Source: Trema orientale
Lineage: Eukaryota; Streptophyta; Magnoliopsida; Rosales; Cannabaceae
Reading direction: 5' to 3'
Length of the DNA stretch: 64,000 nt
Assembly: GCA_002914845.1 (NCBI GenBank)
Contig: JXTC01000106.1
Location: forward strand, 495,747 to 559,746
Below are positions 46,801-58,139 of this stretch, one piece after another. The position numbers and the translations under genes were made by a program. A model generated the notes under the pieces. It saw only the letters and a program-made list of their open reading frames with translations, made no database searches and was not told where the DNA came from. How positions within the stretch are numbered: position 1 is the first letter of the stretch; every line of letters begins with the position of its first letter.

Positions 46801-47056
46801 ACGTCGCGAGAGGCGCTCACGTCGATGAACCCGAGCTGGTGTCTGCGCTGGTCGAGGGTCGATTGGCCGGCGCTGGACTTGATGTCTACCAAAATGAGCC
46901 TATGTTCCTGAGGAGCTTTGCAAGCTTGAAAATGTAGTGTTGCTGTTTCATGTGGGAAGCAGCACCTTTGAAACACGCGTGGACATGACTGACTTGGTTA
47001 TTAGGAACCTTGAGGCTCATTTTTCGAAGAAGCCGTTGTTGACTCCGGTGGTTTAG
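43801..47056 (+). pseudogene. HPR2-like reductase, left tandem copy, 3' frame lost
   Basis: Exon 1 (43801-44226) and exon 2 (from 46539) match the intact copy at 58140 throughout: [40 protein letters not shown], the cofactor motif GLGRIG and the substrate Arg of NVARG. After QNEP one base is missing (about 46900), so translation ends at 46937 (274 residues). The remaining part ([32 protein letters not shown]) continues out of frame to a stop at 47056. The catalytic His in HVGS and the whole C-terminal segment are therefore lost. The intron (2.3 kb, against 0.9 kb in the right copy) was enlarged by a MITE. A truncated product might still be made but should lack dehydrogenase activity. Confidence 0.88.
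45643..46291. mobile_element. MITE with tandem AAAAGTGGTATTTTT units in the intron
   Basis: The left arm (GGATAAGGATGGGATTAGAT) and right arm (reverse containing GGATTGGATTAGATAGGAT) are inverted. Between them, 45840-46140 holds eight or so degenerate units of about 30 bp with TTTTAAAAGTGGTATTTTT. The element sits in the intron of the left HPR2-like copy. Confidence 0.5.
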
Positions 47057-47388
47057 TTTAACATCAATCAGATTGGACGCTCCATTGATTCTATATATTG
47101 TTTCTCATGATTTACATCTCGATGAAATGACTTGTATTCGTATCAATAATTAATTTTTAATTGTATACTTTTTTTCGCTTCGCATCCTAAGTTCATGAGC
47201 CTATAGATTAGTCTAATCCAATTCTGGTCACAATAGTGTTTGCACATTATTTCAAAGCACTAGCACTCTTGATGCTCGAACTCTTGGTGTGCCTTGTTGA
47301 AAATAATAACATATAACATGCAATATATAAGGTTATAATATAATTATAACAAACATTTATGATAAACAAAATTAAAGTTACTAAAAGT
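47057..47388. other. 3' flank of the left HPR2-like copy
   Basis: No gene recognised. Contains ordinary AT-rich 3' flanking sequence. Confidence 0.4.
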
Positions 47389-48000
47389 TGTTACGCTCTA
47401 AACTTGAGTAAAATTTCAGCAGCACTTCAAATCAAGTGTTTCTGTAAAATAAAAGATAGTTAATCATCGAGACCTGTGTACCACACAGAATCCTTAAAAC
47501 TGATTCGCTTCCTCCACTAGAATGCTTGAGGATTTTGCAAGTGATAGTTTTCCAGAATACAATTACGAGGAGCAGTAAGTGAAACACCAACACCTCTATT
47601 TTACAAATTGGATCGCCACGAACTCCAACACATTAAGAATTCTAGCTACGAAATTTCTGAACACTGAAAGAACTATTGCTAGGACCTTAGGCCTCTAGGC
47701 TGCGGGAAGCAGTAGAGAGAAAACTAGAGGGACATAAGAAGGTTCAGACTTATTTTGGTATATAGAATGAAGAGGAGGAGGACCCCTTTTATAGCTATTG
47801 AAATGGGAAGTTACCACCTTTGCTCTTAATGGGTATTATCCTCGTAAAGCCAAAAATAGCAATTTAAAGTCAAGAAATGCCTAGAAATGCCAACCACTAA
47901 TATTAGGCAGTTTTTTTGAAATTTCCCTCTTAATTCATATAATAAACATACAAAGCATTTGTAACTGATAATAAACATAAAAAATGAAAGAAAAAATAAA
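47389..48000 (-). mobile_element. LTR-like fossil with a TATA promoter, possibly Ty1/copia
   Basis: Read on the minus strand, a TATA box AGCTATAAAAGGGG (47784-47797) is followed by leader-like sequence. The block ends GAGCGTAACA at 47389. This layout resembles U3-R-U5 of a plant LTR. No coding region, partner LTR or target duplication was found, so it is a solo or partial LTR at best. The start boundary is unknown. Confidence 0.35.
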
Positions 48001-48007
48001 TTGAACA

Positions 48008-48058
48008 GGATCGCAACAAAGTCCAATTTTCGAATTGGATCGCAACAAAGTCCAATTT
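48008..48058. repeat. Two tandem copies of a 24-25 bp unit
   Basis: GGATCGCAACAAAGTCCAAT occurs twice in a row, separated by TTTCGAATT. The open frames on both strands nearby (47826-48225) have no recognisable domain. Confidence 0.8.
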
Positions 48059-48647
48059 CTGACCCAGCATTCGGATCTGAGGTGCAAGTAAACACAAGCA
48101 TATGCAAATGCAGGTCTAAGCTCGATGATTTGCACCCCCTGCATGTGCATGAGAGAGCGTCTATGGTAGTTATTTTTATTACCATCACAAAACATGAGCC
48201 TATATATACCACTTGATCCAAGCATTTCTCACCAACATGAGACTCAAGTATTTTTCTTTCATTTTTCTATTTCAATGGTGTACTTTTGATCAATAATTTC
48301 TCATTCATCTATGCGTCATTTTGAGTGTATGAATATACGAGATTAATGTTCTCACGGAAGAGAACAAAAATTCACCATGACCTTTCATCAATAAGACATG
48401 GGTCTTACTCAATTTCTAGCTTCAAAATAGTTCATGAAAATAAATTTTATAACAAATTTGGACTTTACAATCCATATGGACTTCCAAGCCCAAGCCGAGC
48501 CCAATATGTTTTACTCACTTTCCAACATGCCTCACCCCAGCAACGGTGTTTGTTCATTCCTTCAAAAAGGAATAGGCTCGACCTTTACGTTGAAACGTTC
48601 CCAGCTTCTTCGAAAAAAGGCTTTGATGGAGTGAGTTAACAGATGAA

Positions 48648-49041
48648 TTACAAAATATGGAGGTCAAATTTTTTTTATTTTTTTTTTAAATTTCTGTACA
48701 ATTTTTATTAGAAAAATATCACTTTTTAAATTTTTTTTTAGAAAAATATCATTTTTAAAATGATTACTTATTCTTAGTTTCTGAAAATTGATTACCGATT
48801 ACTAGTTATAAATATCTTAGGTTACTAGTTACCTGTTTCTGAAAACTAGTTACTAGTTACCGCTTACTAGTTACTATATTAAAAAATGATATTTTTTGTA
48901 AATATTTTTTAAAAAATAGTATTGATCTAATAAAAACTGTACTAAATCTTTAAAAAAAAAAAAAAAAAACATCCCACTGTATTTTTCAAATTTTTTTTTA
49001 AATTTTTTTCTAAAAATATCGTACATTGCCTAATTTTCACC
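48648..49041 (+). mobile_element. MITE of the TTACTAGTTAC family, distant copy
   Basis: Shares TTTTTATTAGAAAAATATCA, TTACTAGTTATAAATATC and GTTACTAGTTACC motifs with the cluster at 22.4-25.2 kb. It ends CGTACATTGCCTAATTTTC. Confidence 0.65.
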
Positions 49042-51655
49042 TCTTTAAATGCTCAAATGGAACCAAAGCCTCCATTTCTTCCAGAAACTAGAATCATGGT
49101 CTTAATTACGTGCTCACCATAAGTAGGATTGGGATTGATGAGATAATTAAAGTTACGCATTCTTTTAAATATTCTTTCTTTTATAAGTTCAGTGGCACGG
49201 CCAAATATTAAGAATACGAGAACATGAGCCTATTTCATTTATATATATGACCATGGTTCATCGAAGGGAACAAAGTGTCTGTTTGGAACGTAAGCCTTGA
49301 TCTCAATACACAAAAGCTAAAAGGGGAACGGCCAAAAACAAAAACAAATTGGAAATTCAAGCAAAAAGAATTTTTTTCCAATTTAAATGTGACAAAAATA
49401 TGAAAATGGCTAAAACTCAAATTCCTCATTAGTCTATATATTTTTGTCAAGTAAGAAAGTTTCTCTCAATTTTTTTGGACGGAATTTTTAAATCATTAGA
49501 ATTCAAATCTCAACTTATATAGATACTAAGTCTCAAAGTATTTGAATTCTATTTAATTGTCATCAAAATTCTCCAAATTATCCAATTGGAAATAAAAGAG
49601 TTCTAAACCCGAAATAAACTCAAAATCTCAAGGACATGCTCCAACAATGAACTAAGTTGACTTTCCTTCAAAAGGATTCGTAGGCAACTTAGTTATAAAA
49701 GCTAAGTGCAACTACAAATCCCTGATTGAATTGAACTTTCTCAAAATTCCTATAAAGTCATTCACCTTCAAATCTAAACACAATTTCTATAATTCTAATA
49801 AAAGTCATTAACCTAGGGATTCTCTATCTCCTAAAAATTCACTTAATTCCGCAACATAATCATCTACCAGAATTTTATAAATTCTTAAAGATTGCCATAA
49901 ATTCCCACGCAGGATCATTCATCAGAATGTTTTCCAATTTTCAATTCAAAACTTCTAGAACTACAAATGGCTTAATCTTTCTTAACCGGGTATGTAGACA
50001 ACTTAATTAAATCAGCTGAGTGTAACTGTAATCCAAAATCCATCCAAAATTCCACCAAGTTATACAAGTAATTAGTGTCATATAATTGGAATCAAAAGAT
50101 TTTCTTTTGTATCAAAGAATTGTAATTAAGAGATTATTCTTAATGAGTTGAACTTAAACTAATATACTTTCATGCTTTAAAATTGGCATGGGTGAAATTA
50201 TATGGTGTAATTTAAAATTATTTTGACACAACAGAATTAATAACAAGTTGGTACAAGTTTCCGTTCTTATTTAATTTGGTTAAAATTAACGTGTGAAACA
50301 CATAACCATCATTGCTAAATACCAACCGTGAAAACAAATGATAGTGACTGAGAAAAAAATGAAGAAAATTCAATCGAAGAAAGTACTATAAATTTGGTTT
50401 TTAATATAATATATATAATTATATATATATTCTTATTAAGTTAATTGATAAGAGTATGTTAGCTGTTTAATTTCTTTTTTTTTTCCTTGAGAAAACATCA
50501 TAAAATAATCTTTTATTTTAACCCCTTGAATTTGATTTTTTATTAAAAAAAGCCTTGTAATTTTATAATTTTTGAATTCGACATCCTTATACCATCAAAA
50601 TTAGGAGATTTGATAGAAAATGATAAAATTATCCTTAGTGAAGGTTATATTTATATTTTAATAAATTTAAAAATTGTCTAAAACTAGTTTCTAAATAATA
50701 TTAAGAATTTTCAAATGATCTCATCAGTGATAAAATAATTTCCAAACAATTATTTACATATATAAATACAAAGTAAAAATGTCATATAAACTTGTATCTA
50801 CCATCCAGTACGAGAAGTTTTGTCATTTCTTATTAAATTTTTTATTTTAATTGACATGAGATGGTTGGATTTCAAAAATAGTCAAATTACAAGACTTTTT
50901 GTAATTACAAAAAAATTCAAATTTTATGAGTTTTCTAATATTTATTAAAACATAGGGAATTTTGTTTTAAAAAAAAAAGATATATGGTCATTTTCTGACG
51001 TTTGCTCAAATTTTTTGACTTAGTCTTGTTCAAATTAGATTGAAAAGGTGAATTTATGCAGATTTATTAACCTAATAAGTTCTTTTGCTTTTTTTTTTCT
51101 TTTGCTATCTTTGAAAATTAGAGTATGCTTTTTTCTTTTTCTTTTTTCGAAATGGAGGGTGCATTTTCTTAAACTTGAGCATACAAATTTCCCTTCATAA
51201 AATGATCTGGTTTATTCCATAGCTAGATGTATGGATCTTTCAGTTTTTCACCATTTATTCTTTTTATTTTTTCAATAATAAATTAATTAATTATCAGATA
51301 AATCTTTCCTCAAAATAAGATCTTACCAAAATACCCTTTTTCGAAGTTAATTTAGGAAATACATCCCATTTGATAGTTTTCTTGGTGAATACCTTTTTTA
51401 AAATTTTAAGTTCATTGTAAAGATAAAAAATTGCACTTAGCAGTTATTTATCAGATTAGATGTCTATATCTAGTTAAATATAGGGTCAAGTTACTAAATA
51501 CTTTGTCTAGCACTTTATATGTCAAGCAACTCGATATCACTCCACGTCATATTTAACGCTATCGACACCTTATATAGCACACAATACCCTAGTACTCTCA
51601 GATTTAAGTCTTTTTGTACCTCTATTTTTTAAAAGGAATGTATTTACTTGATTAC
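49042..51655. other. Intergenic DNA, nothing recognised
   Basis: 2.6 kb of AT-rich sequence. The minus-strand frame at 49235-49450 has no identifiable domain. No terminal repeats noticed. Confidence 0.4.
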
Positions 51656-52641
51656 TTTAGATTTGGGAAAATATTACCTAGGGTCCCCAAACTTTTCTCA
51701 GTGTATCACTTAGGTCCTTAATCTTTTTTTTGTAGCACTTTATCCCCAGATTATTGGTTTCCGTCACACGTTAATCTCTGGACTTTTTTCCATCTAAAAG
51801 TGACGTTAAATGACCATGTGCTAAGCACATAACCTTCTTCCCATGGGTATATTCTGGGAAAAAAAAACCAAGGTAGTTTAATCGTTCTACATCATTTTTT
51901 TTTTCATTTTTCTTCATCAAGGTATGACAGTCTCTACTCCATAATTACTCCAACTCTTCTTTATCAAAGAAAAATTTTGGGAAAAAACTTAGGTTTTCAT
52001 TTTCTACCAAATTCAGATAGTAAAGGGTATGATCTTTTTCAACAACGTGATATAGCTAAGATGAGATTTTTGTATAATGACGTTATTCATCTTGAAACAA
52101 CTATGGGTTTAGAATTTTAGAGAATGAGATTTTTGTAGGATGGTTTATGGGTCTTGCTCTTTCAGGTTAAGGGGTTTTCGCATTCATTATTTATTTATTT
52201 TTATTTTTTTTTTACTTTTTTTTTCTTTTGTTTTTCCTAATTTTCTCCATCTAAGAGATCCAGAACTGAGTTCACTTTGCATGTTTCTTCTGGTATGTAG
52301 GAGCATTTTATAGATTTAGAATGCTACGAAGTCTGGGGGAAAACCTCCTGATTACGGTAATTTTATTATATTTGCTTGGGTTGTATTTATTAAATAAAAA
52401 ATTGGTAATGGAGAAAATAATGTTTGTTTAATGGCAAAAAATAATACTTTTAGAGTTTCAATACTGTTGGCAACATATGGATCAGTAAAGTACATCTACT
52501 GGAATTTATGCATGTTAATATAAGTTATATTGTGAATATTTTTATCTAAAAAGTTGTTATAGCTTAAATCTTTTATCTTACTTTGAATCTGCACGTTATT
52601 GTGATTATACATGTTAGGGTTTTTTTATTTTTTTTTATTTT

Positions 52642-55600
52642 TTGGCAGTTGGAAATGAGCCTTATTTCACAATTAAATGTTATTACGATGGAGAATTTTT
52701 TGATAAGATGGGTAGAACTGAGTATCTAAATGGTCAAGTATCTTACTTTGACTATTTCACTATTGATACAATCTGTAAATTCGAATTAGATCATATACCC
52801 AGTTTATTAGGGTACTCTTTGCCTGTCGGTTTCTGGTTTAAAAAACCTGGAAGGACATTAGATGTGGGACTTATGAGGATTACCAATGATAAAGAGATTT
52901 TGGAGATGGCAAAAAGTGTAAAATCGACTAGGGAAGTTGATCTATTTCTTCAATTACCAATGCCAAAAAAGAGCTTACCCTGATCCCAACCTATACCAAA
53001 AACCAATGTTAGTAGTCCATCAGGAACTAAACCATTACCTACCGAGGTTGGTCCATCTAAAAGTAATCCTATTGTCTTAAGTTTTGATGATGATGTATCT
53101 TCAGAATATGGATTAGAAGATGATAATGGAGATTGTTATGGAGATTATTATGGAGATGATGCATTTGCATAGGATTTTGGGGAAATTATTATGACTTTGT
53201 ATATGATGATTGGAACCCTTTTCAATTTGATGCTCCTTATAGAAGAAAGTCAGGTATTGTGATTACTGAATTGGAAGATGACCCCTTCCTCCTCGAAGAA
53301 AGTCAGGGGTTGTGATAAGGGAGTTAGAAGATAACCCCCCTCCTCCTCCAAGAAAGTCAACGGTTGTGATAAGGGAGTTAGAAGATGACCCCCCTCTTAA
53401 GGGCAAAAACCAAAGAGGTTCTCAACCTCCACTTGAAAGCCAATTCAATCAACCTCAAATTCTAATTAGGAATCCACAAAATAATACATTTGGGGGAGAT
53501 AATTTAGGGGTGGATACCAAGTTCCATGATGAAGCTTATGTGAAAGATAAGGCTATTTTTATCCCTGATGAGCAGGTTTTCAATAAGAATGGCCAGTGGA
53601 ATGGTGTTTTTGGGGTTGGAGGAAATGGTGCAGCAGAACACATTATTGAAGATTCTGATTTTGAAGGAGATATTAGAAATATTAACCATGGAGATGAGGG
53701 ATATAATGGACAACGAGTAGCTCCAGCTTTCAATGAGAATATAGACATGACCAACCTTGTATTTCAGTTAGGTAAGTCACTTGTCTCAAAATTTTTTTTT
53801 TTTTGGTCAAATTTTTTGCTTTAAATTCATTGCTATGGTTCTTAACATATGCTTAAGCAGAATGTCTCTATTTGTTCTATTATAACATCTTGTTCTCAAA
53901 TGTGTATCTGGTGTGGAATTTGGATAAGTCAAAGTTCTTATAGATGCTATAAGAGCGTATGCTATCAAGAATAGTTATGCTATCAAATATTCCAAGAATG
54001 ATAAGCTAAGGGTACAGATTATTTGTACTGAAGGTTGCCTATTCCTACTTTATGCAAGAGTAATGGCAGACAAGGTCATCTTTAAAGTGAGGAAGTTATA
54101 TTCTTAACATGATTGTGGACTAGTCTTCAACAATCCGAGATTAGATTCTACATGGCTGTCCAAGAAATACCTCAGCCGATTTAGATCTGAGCCAAACTTA
54201 TCGAGGACCAGATTCTCAGAGTTAGTACAAGAAGAGTGTACAACTGCTGTGTCAAGAATGCAATATTATAGAGCTAGAGAGAAGGCCTTAGAAGTGATAA
54301 GAGGTACTGTAAAAGAACAATATGAGTTACTTCAAGATTACTGTGATGAGTTATTGAGGACTAATATGGGTAGCACTGTTATGTTGAAAACAAAGCTTGA
54401 AGGGAAGAATAAGAGAGTGTTTTAGAAAATTTATATATGTTTGGCAGCTTGTAAAGAAGGGTTTTTGGCTGGTTGTAGAAGATTAATTGGGTTAGATTGT
54501 TGTTTTTTAAACGGAGAGCAAAGTGGCCAGATTTTAGCTACTGTGGGATTGGATAGAAATAACTCCGTATTTCCTATTACATTTGCTGTTGTCGAGGTAG
54601 AGAACAAGTCATCATGAACTTGGTTCTTTGAACTACTTGCAGATGACTTGAAAATTGAGAACGTAAGTGCATGGACTTTCATGAGTGATAGACAGAAGGG
54701 ATTGGTTGATGCAATTAACAAGATTGGTCAATATTCTGAGAAAAGGTTCTATCTACGCCATATGTATAATAATTTCAAAGCTGAACATAAGGACTTGGCT
54801 CTTAAAGACCATGTATGGGCATGTGTAACAATAACAACTATCCAACAGCTTCAAGCAGCGATGGCCAAATTAAAAGCCGTTGATGAATCAGCATGGAAGT
54901 GGCTGAATGAGAAGCCACCAACTCAATGGAGTAGAAGTTACTTCCAGCCACTGAATAAGTATGATCTTCTGCTTAATATCATTTGCGAAGCCTTCAATAG
55001 TGCTATTCTTTATGTACGAGATAAGCCCATTATCACAATACAGTAAAGTATTTGACGTTATTTGATGACTAGGATAGCTAAGAAAAGGGCAGAACTTGAT
55101 AATTGGAAGACATTAATTGGTCCAAGGATTCTAAAACTTCTTGAGATAAATAAAAACTTGGGTTAGGTGTGTATGGCTACTTGGGTAGGTGGGCACACAT
55201 TTCAAGCAAAGAACATCAAAATTAGAGATCAATTTGCAGTGGACTTAGATGCACAGCAATGCAGCTGCCGCAAGTACTAGTTGAGTGGAATACCATGTGA
55301 ACATGCTCTAATGTGCATATTGAATGTGAAGTTAGACATGTACAATTTTGTACATCATGCCATAAGAAGGAGACATTGATCAAAGCATACACTCTAATTA
55401 TTAAGCCTGTAAGTAGTCCTAATTTCTAGCCAAATACAAAGCAATGATCAATCATAGAACTAGAAAATAAGAAATAGCTAGGACGTCCTTAAAAAAAAGA
55501 TGAAAAGAGCCTGAGGAATTACAGCCAAGTGCAATGACACTAAGAAGATTTGGTATGGTCATGAAGTGTAAACACTGTGGCCAAAATGGACATAACACAA

Positions 55601-55740
55601 GAAGCTGTGATCCTCATTATAAACCTCCTAGAAACATTAAAGCTTTTGCTCAAGATCAAGTGTAAAGTCAATCTGAAAGTTCAGCTTAACCATAACGAAA
55701 ACGTGCACCTAGGATGCCCAAGAAGAAAGGAATTCCTTGA
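52642..55740 (+). pseudogene. MURA-type transposase with PB1-like N-domain, SWIM and zinc knuckle
   Basis: In order: a PB1-like domain (52642-52980: GNEPYFTIKCYYDGEFF, LGYSLPVGFWFKKPG, LDVGLMRITND); an acidic linker containing a tandem peptide repeat (53240-53395); the MuDR N-terminal region (53930-54420: SYAIKYSKNDKLRVQ, NPRLDSTWLSKKYLSRF); and the catalytic core (54420-55040: LDCCFLNGEQSGQILATVGL with the first Asp, TFMSDRQKGLVDAI with the second, then WLNEKPPTQW). A SWIM finger follows at about 55260-55310 (CSCRKY..LSGIPCEHA) and a CCHC knuckle at 55567-55608 (CKHCGQNGHNTRSC), then a basic tail. Several in-frame stops interrupt it, including one in the SWIM region, so it is inactive as read. 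The first exon and start codon were not identified. Confidence 0.85.
53240..53395 (+). repeat. In-frame minisatellite in the transposase linker
   Basis: Three tandem copies of a unit of about 50-55 bp encode variants of PRKSxVVIRELEDDPPPP. The last two are nearly identical and the first is more diverged. Confidence 0.8.
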
Positions 55741-57034
55741 AAGAAAGGTCAAGTAATATTCTTCTTATTGTAATGTGATTAGTAACCAGTTTTGATATAC
55801 ATTTGTCTTCTGGTAATTTATTTTTTTCCCCACTCTCTAATATAGGTTAGAATAAAGCAACAACCATCGAAAAGAAATGCTAAGCAGCAAAGTGGAGCTG
55901 CTGGTTCTAGTGGTGCAACCTAGAGCAAACGAGGGCTATTGGTGCAACATAGTACACCCATTTTGTAGGACTTCTTCTTTTAAACTATTGCCATGTTTTT
56001 TGATAATCCTTTTGGGACATATTTTTGTGAATAGAACTGGTACATATTTTGTCTATAACAGGATCATATGGGATCCATGTTATTTATTGGGTAGGATCCC
56101 CGTACATGATATTCAAACAGGGTAGATGATAGGTACATGATATGGTGCAACTGACTACAAGTCTTTTGGGTATACAAATGACATGTACATAGCACATATA
56201 TTATAGTATGAACCTTTGACTATTTGGAATCGTTTAATGGAAAAGCAAGCCTATTTACTACCATCTTTATTTTTTTTCAAGCAATTATTTCCTATGCTTT
56301 ATTTTGGAATTATCATATTTGTGTAGTAGGAATATTAATCATATTGTTTTATGGTGTAAATGTCAGATTTGGATGATTTTATGTCATTTATACAGTAGCT
56401 TGAAGTTGTGTTTGGCCATCTCTGCCATTTAGAGCTTTACTCAACCTTTGTTGCTATTTAAATCATTGTGAATGGAAAGATTTGTAGCCTTTGAGTTTCA
56501 ATATAACCTATACAGGAACCTGAAGCCTCTTCCTTTTTTTATTGGGAAAATTCATTTCCCCTAATGTTGATATTTGTATACAGCTTTGTTTAAAATTGTG
56601 ACTTTTCTTCTAAATTAGCTTGATTAAATGGATAGAACTAGTAACGAATAACTAAATGGGGAAATTAACATATTAACTTGATTCATTATAAGGTAATTTT
56701 TTGGGCAATTTCGCTAATTAATTTCACAATTTAACGAAAAACTAATTCATTCATATATGCATTAAGCAATATTGTAGATTACAGTAAAATGCCAATAATG
56801 TTAGGCACTCATTAGTGAATACAACTAAATCAGAGTAAAGTACAAATTCATTGCCCAAATTCTTCCATTACCCAAAACCAGAATAACTTCTTCCATTACC
56901 CAAAAATAGAGTTTAACAAACTCATTTGTTAATAGAACTACCAGTACCAAAAAAAAAAAAAAAAAAAAACAGATAGAAAACATCCCACATCCAACTAAGC
57001 TTTAAATTCAGCAACATCAAACCTAGAGCATCAA

Positions 57035-57400
57035 CTAAATCAACAAAATAGTAGCTGCAATTAAGTACATGAAAACCCTTTTTTTTGATGTTCTTCCTCT
57101 TTTAAGCTCCAAATTCTCTAATTCAAGCCTCCTTATATCTCGTAACAAACCTGGAATAATTTGCTTAGATCTCTCACACATTGGAGGGTCAATCCATTCA
57201 AAGTACCCACAATCTCCATTTTACTATTATAGAAATAAATAAATAATTAAGTTGTGTTAATTTATATACAAACCTAGAAAAAAATAGAAATTTCTTACTT
57301 TCTTTTTGTAGCAAGTGAAAAACCTTCTTCCGAGGTTTAAATCAGTTCATGAAGTTTTCATTTCAACTCTGTGACTACACCTGCAGACTTGAGCCTCCAT
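57035..57400 (-). pseudogene. GRF zinc-finger protein with C-terminal membrane segment, inside the MULE
   Basis: Exon 1 (57400-57299) reads MEAQVCRCSHRVEMKTS, a stop in place of the usual Trp, then TDLNLGRRFFTCYKKK. This matches the first half of a GRF finger (C-x-C ... TSWTDxNPGRRFxxC). After an intron with a GTAAG donor, exon 2 reads NGDCGYFEWIDPPMCERSKQ, then a coiled Leu/Glu stretch (LLRDIRRLELENLELKRG). A short hydrophobic tail follows (VFMYLIAATILLI) with a stop at 57035. The layout, GRF finger plus coil plus C-terminal membrane anchor, is that of abundant plant 'At4g04775-like' proteins of unknown role. The acceptor region is slightly damaged (an in-frame TAA before NGDCG). It lies within the element, convergent with the transposase. 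Function in transposition is unknown. Confidence 0.75.
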
Positions 57401-57738
57401 TTTTTTGACCCAATTTGAGCTTCAATGGAGAGACTTCTCTCTCTTCTTTTTTTAGCCGCAAAAAAGTAAGGTATTTCGCGCCCTGATTTTGTTTTCCAGC
57501 ATATACCCATGGGAAAAAGGTCACGTACTTAGCACGTGGTCATTTAACGCCACTTTTAGACGAAGAAATGCTGAGGGATTAACATGTGACAGAAACCAAT
57601 AGTTTGGGGATTCAAGTACTACAAAAAAAAGATTGGGGACCTAAGTGATACACTAAGAAAAATTTTGGGACCTAGGTGACATTTTCCCTTTAGATTTTGA
57701 TGTATTTTCTAGAATAAAAAGAATATTAAACATATTTT

Positions 57739-57742
57739 TTCA

Positions 57743-57780
<38 letters not shown>
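57739..57780. repeat. (AAT)n microsatellite
   Basis: About 14 AAT units just right of the MULE. Confidence 0.9.
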
Positions 57781-57782
<2 letters not shown>

Positions 57783-58139
57783 TCAATTATTTTAATCTGT
57801 GGTCTACCTCATGCTTCGTTGGAATTTCACGTCCAACATCCAATAACGATTTTTTATAACATAATACCGATGGCCCGTCTTTATCTAGTATTTACTGCTT
57901 ACGACGCCGTTTTCCCATCATCATTCACTGGCGCTCATCGCTCGTAACGAAATCCACCAAAGACAGTGCGAGTCCACTCAAAACCAACAGGCCGAAACCA
58001 GCCTCTTCTCCGCCTTCATTTTCCGAGAAAATTGGGCGAGTCACGACTCACGAGTTACGAGTCTGACTCAGTTGATCTCCATAGCCAAGCGGAACCCAGA
58101 AAGAAACCCTAGATCCCCGATTTTCTTGGACCATTCACT

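Larger units (their letters stand above)
51665..57688 (+). mobile_element. Mutator-like element with about 190-bp inverted ends
   Basis: Left repeat 51665-51858 and right repeat about 57497-57688 begin GGGAAAATATTACCTAGG and GGGAAAATGTCACCTAGG. Both run to CCCATGGGTATAT near their inner ends. The flanking 9-bp duplication TTTAGATTT is perfect (51656-51664 and 57689-57697). The element is 6.0 kb and carries two convergent genes: a MURA-like transposase on plus and a small GRF zinc-finger gene on minus next to the right end. This two-gene convergent plan recalls maize MuDR (mudrA/mudrB), but the second gene here is not mudrB-like as far as I can see. Confidence 0.92.

Noticed and set aside
47826-48225. 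Minus-strand frames of 131 and 96 residues
   Set aside because: Two overlapping frames read through a tandem repeat. No domain or splice structure; probably LTR-related DNA.
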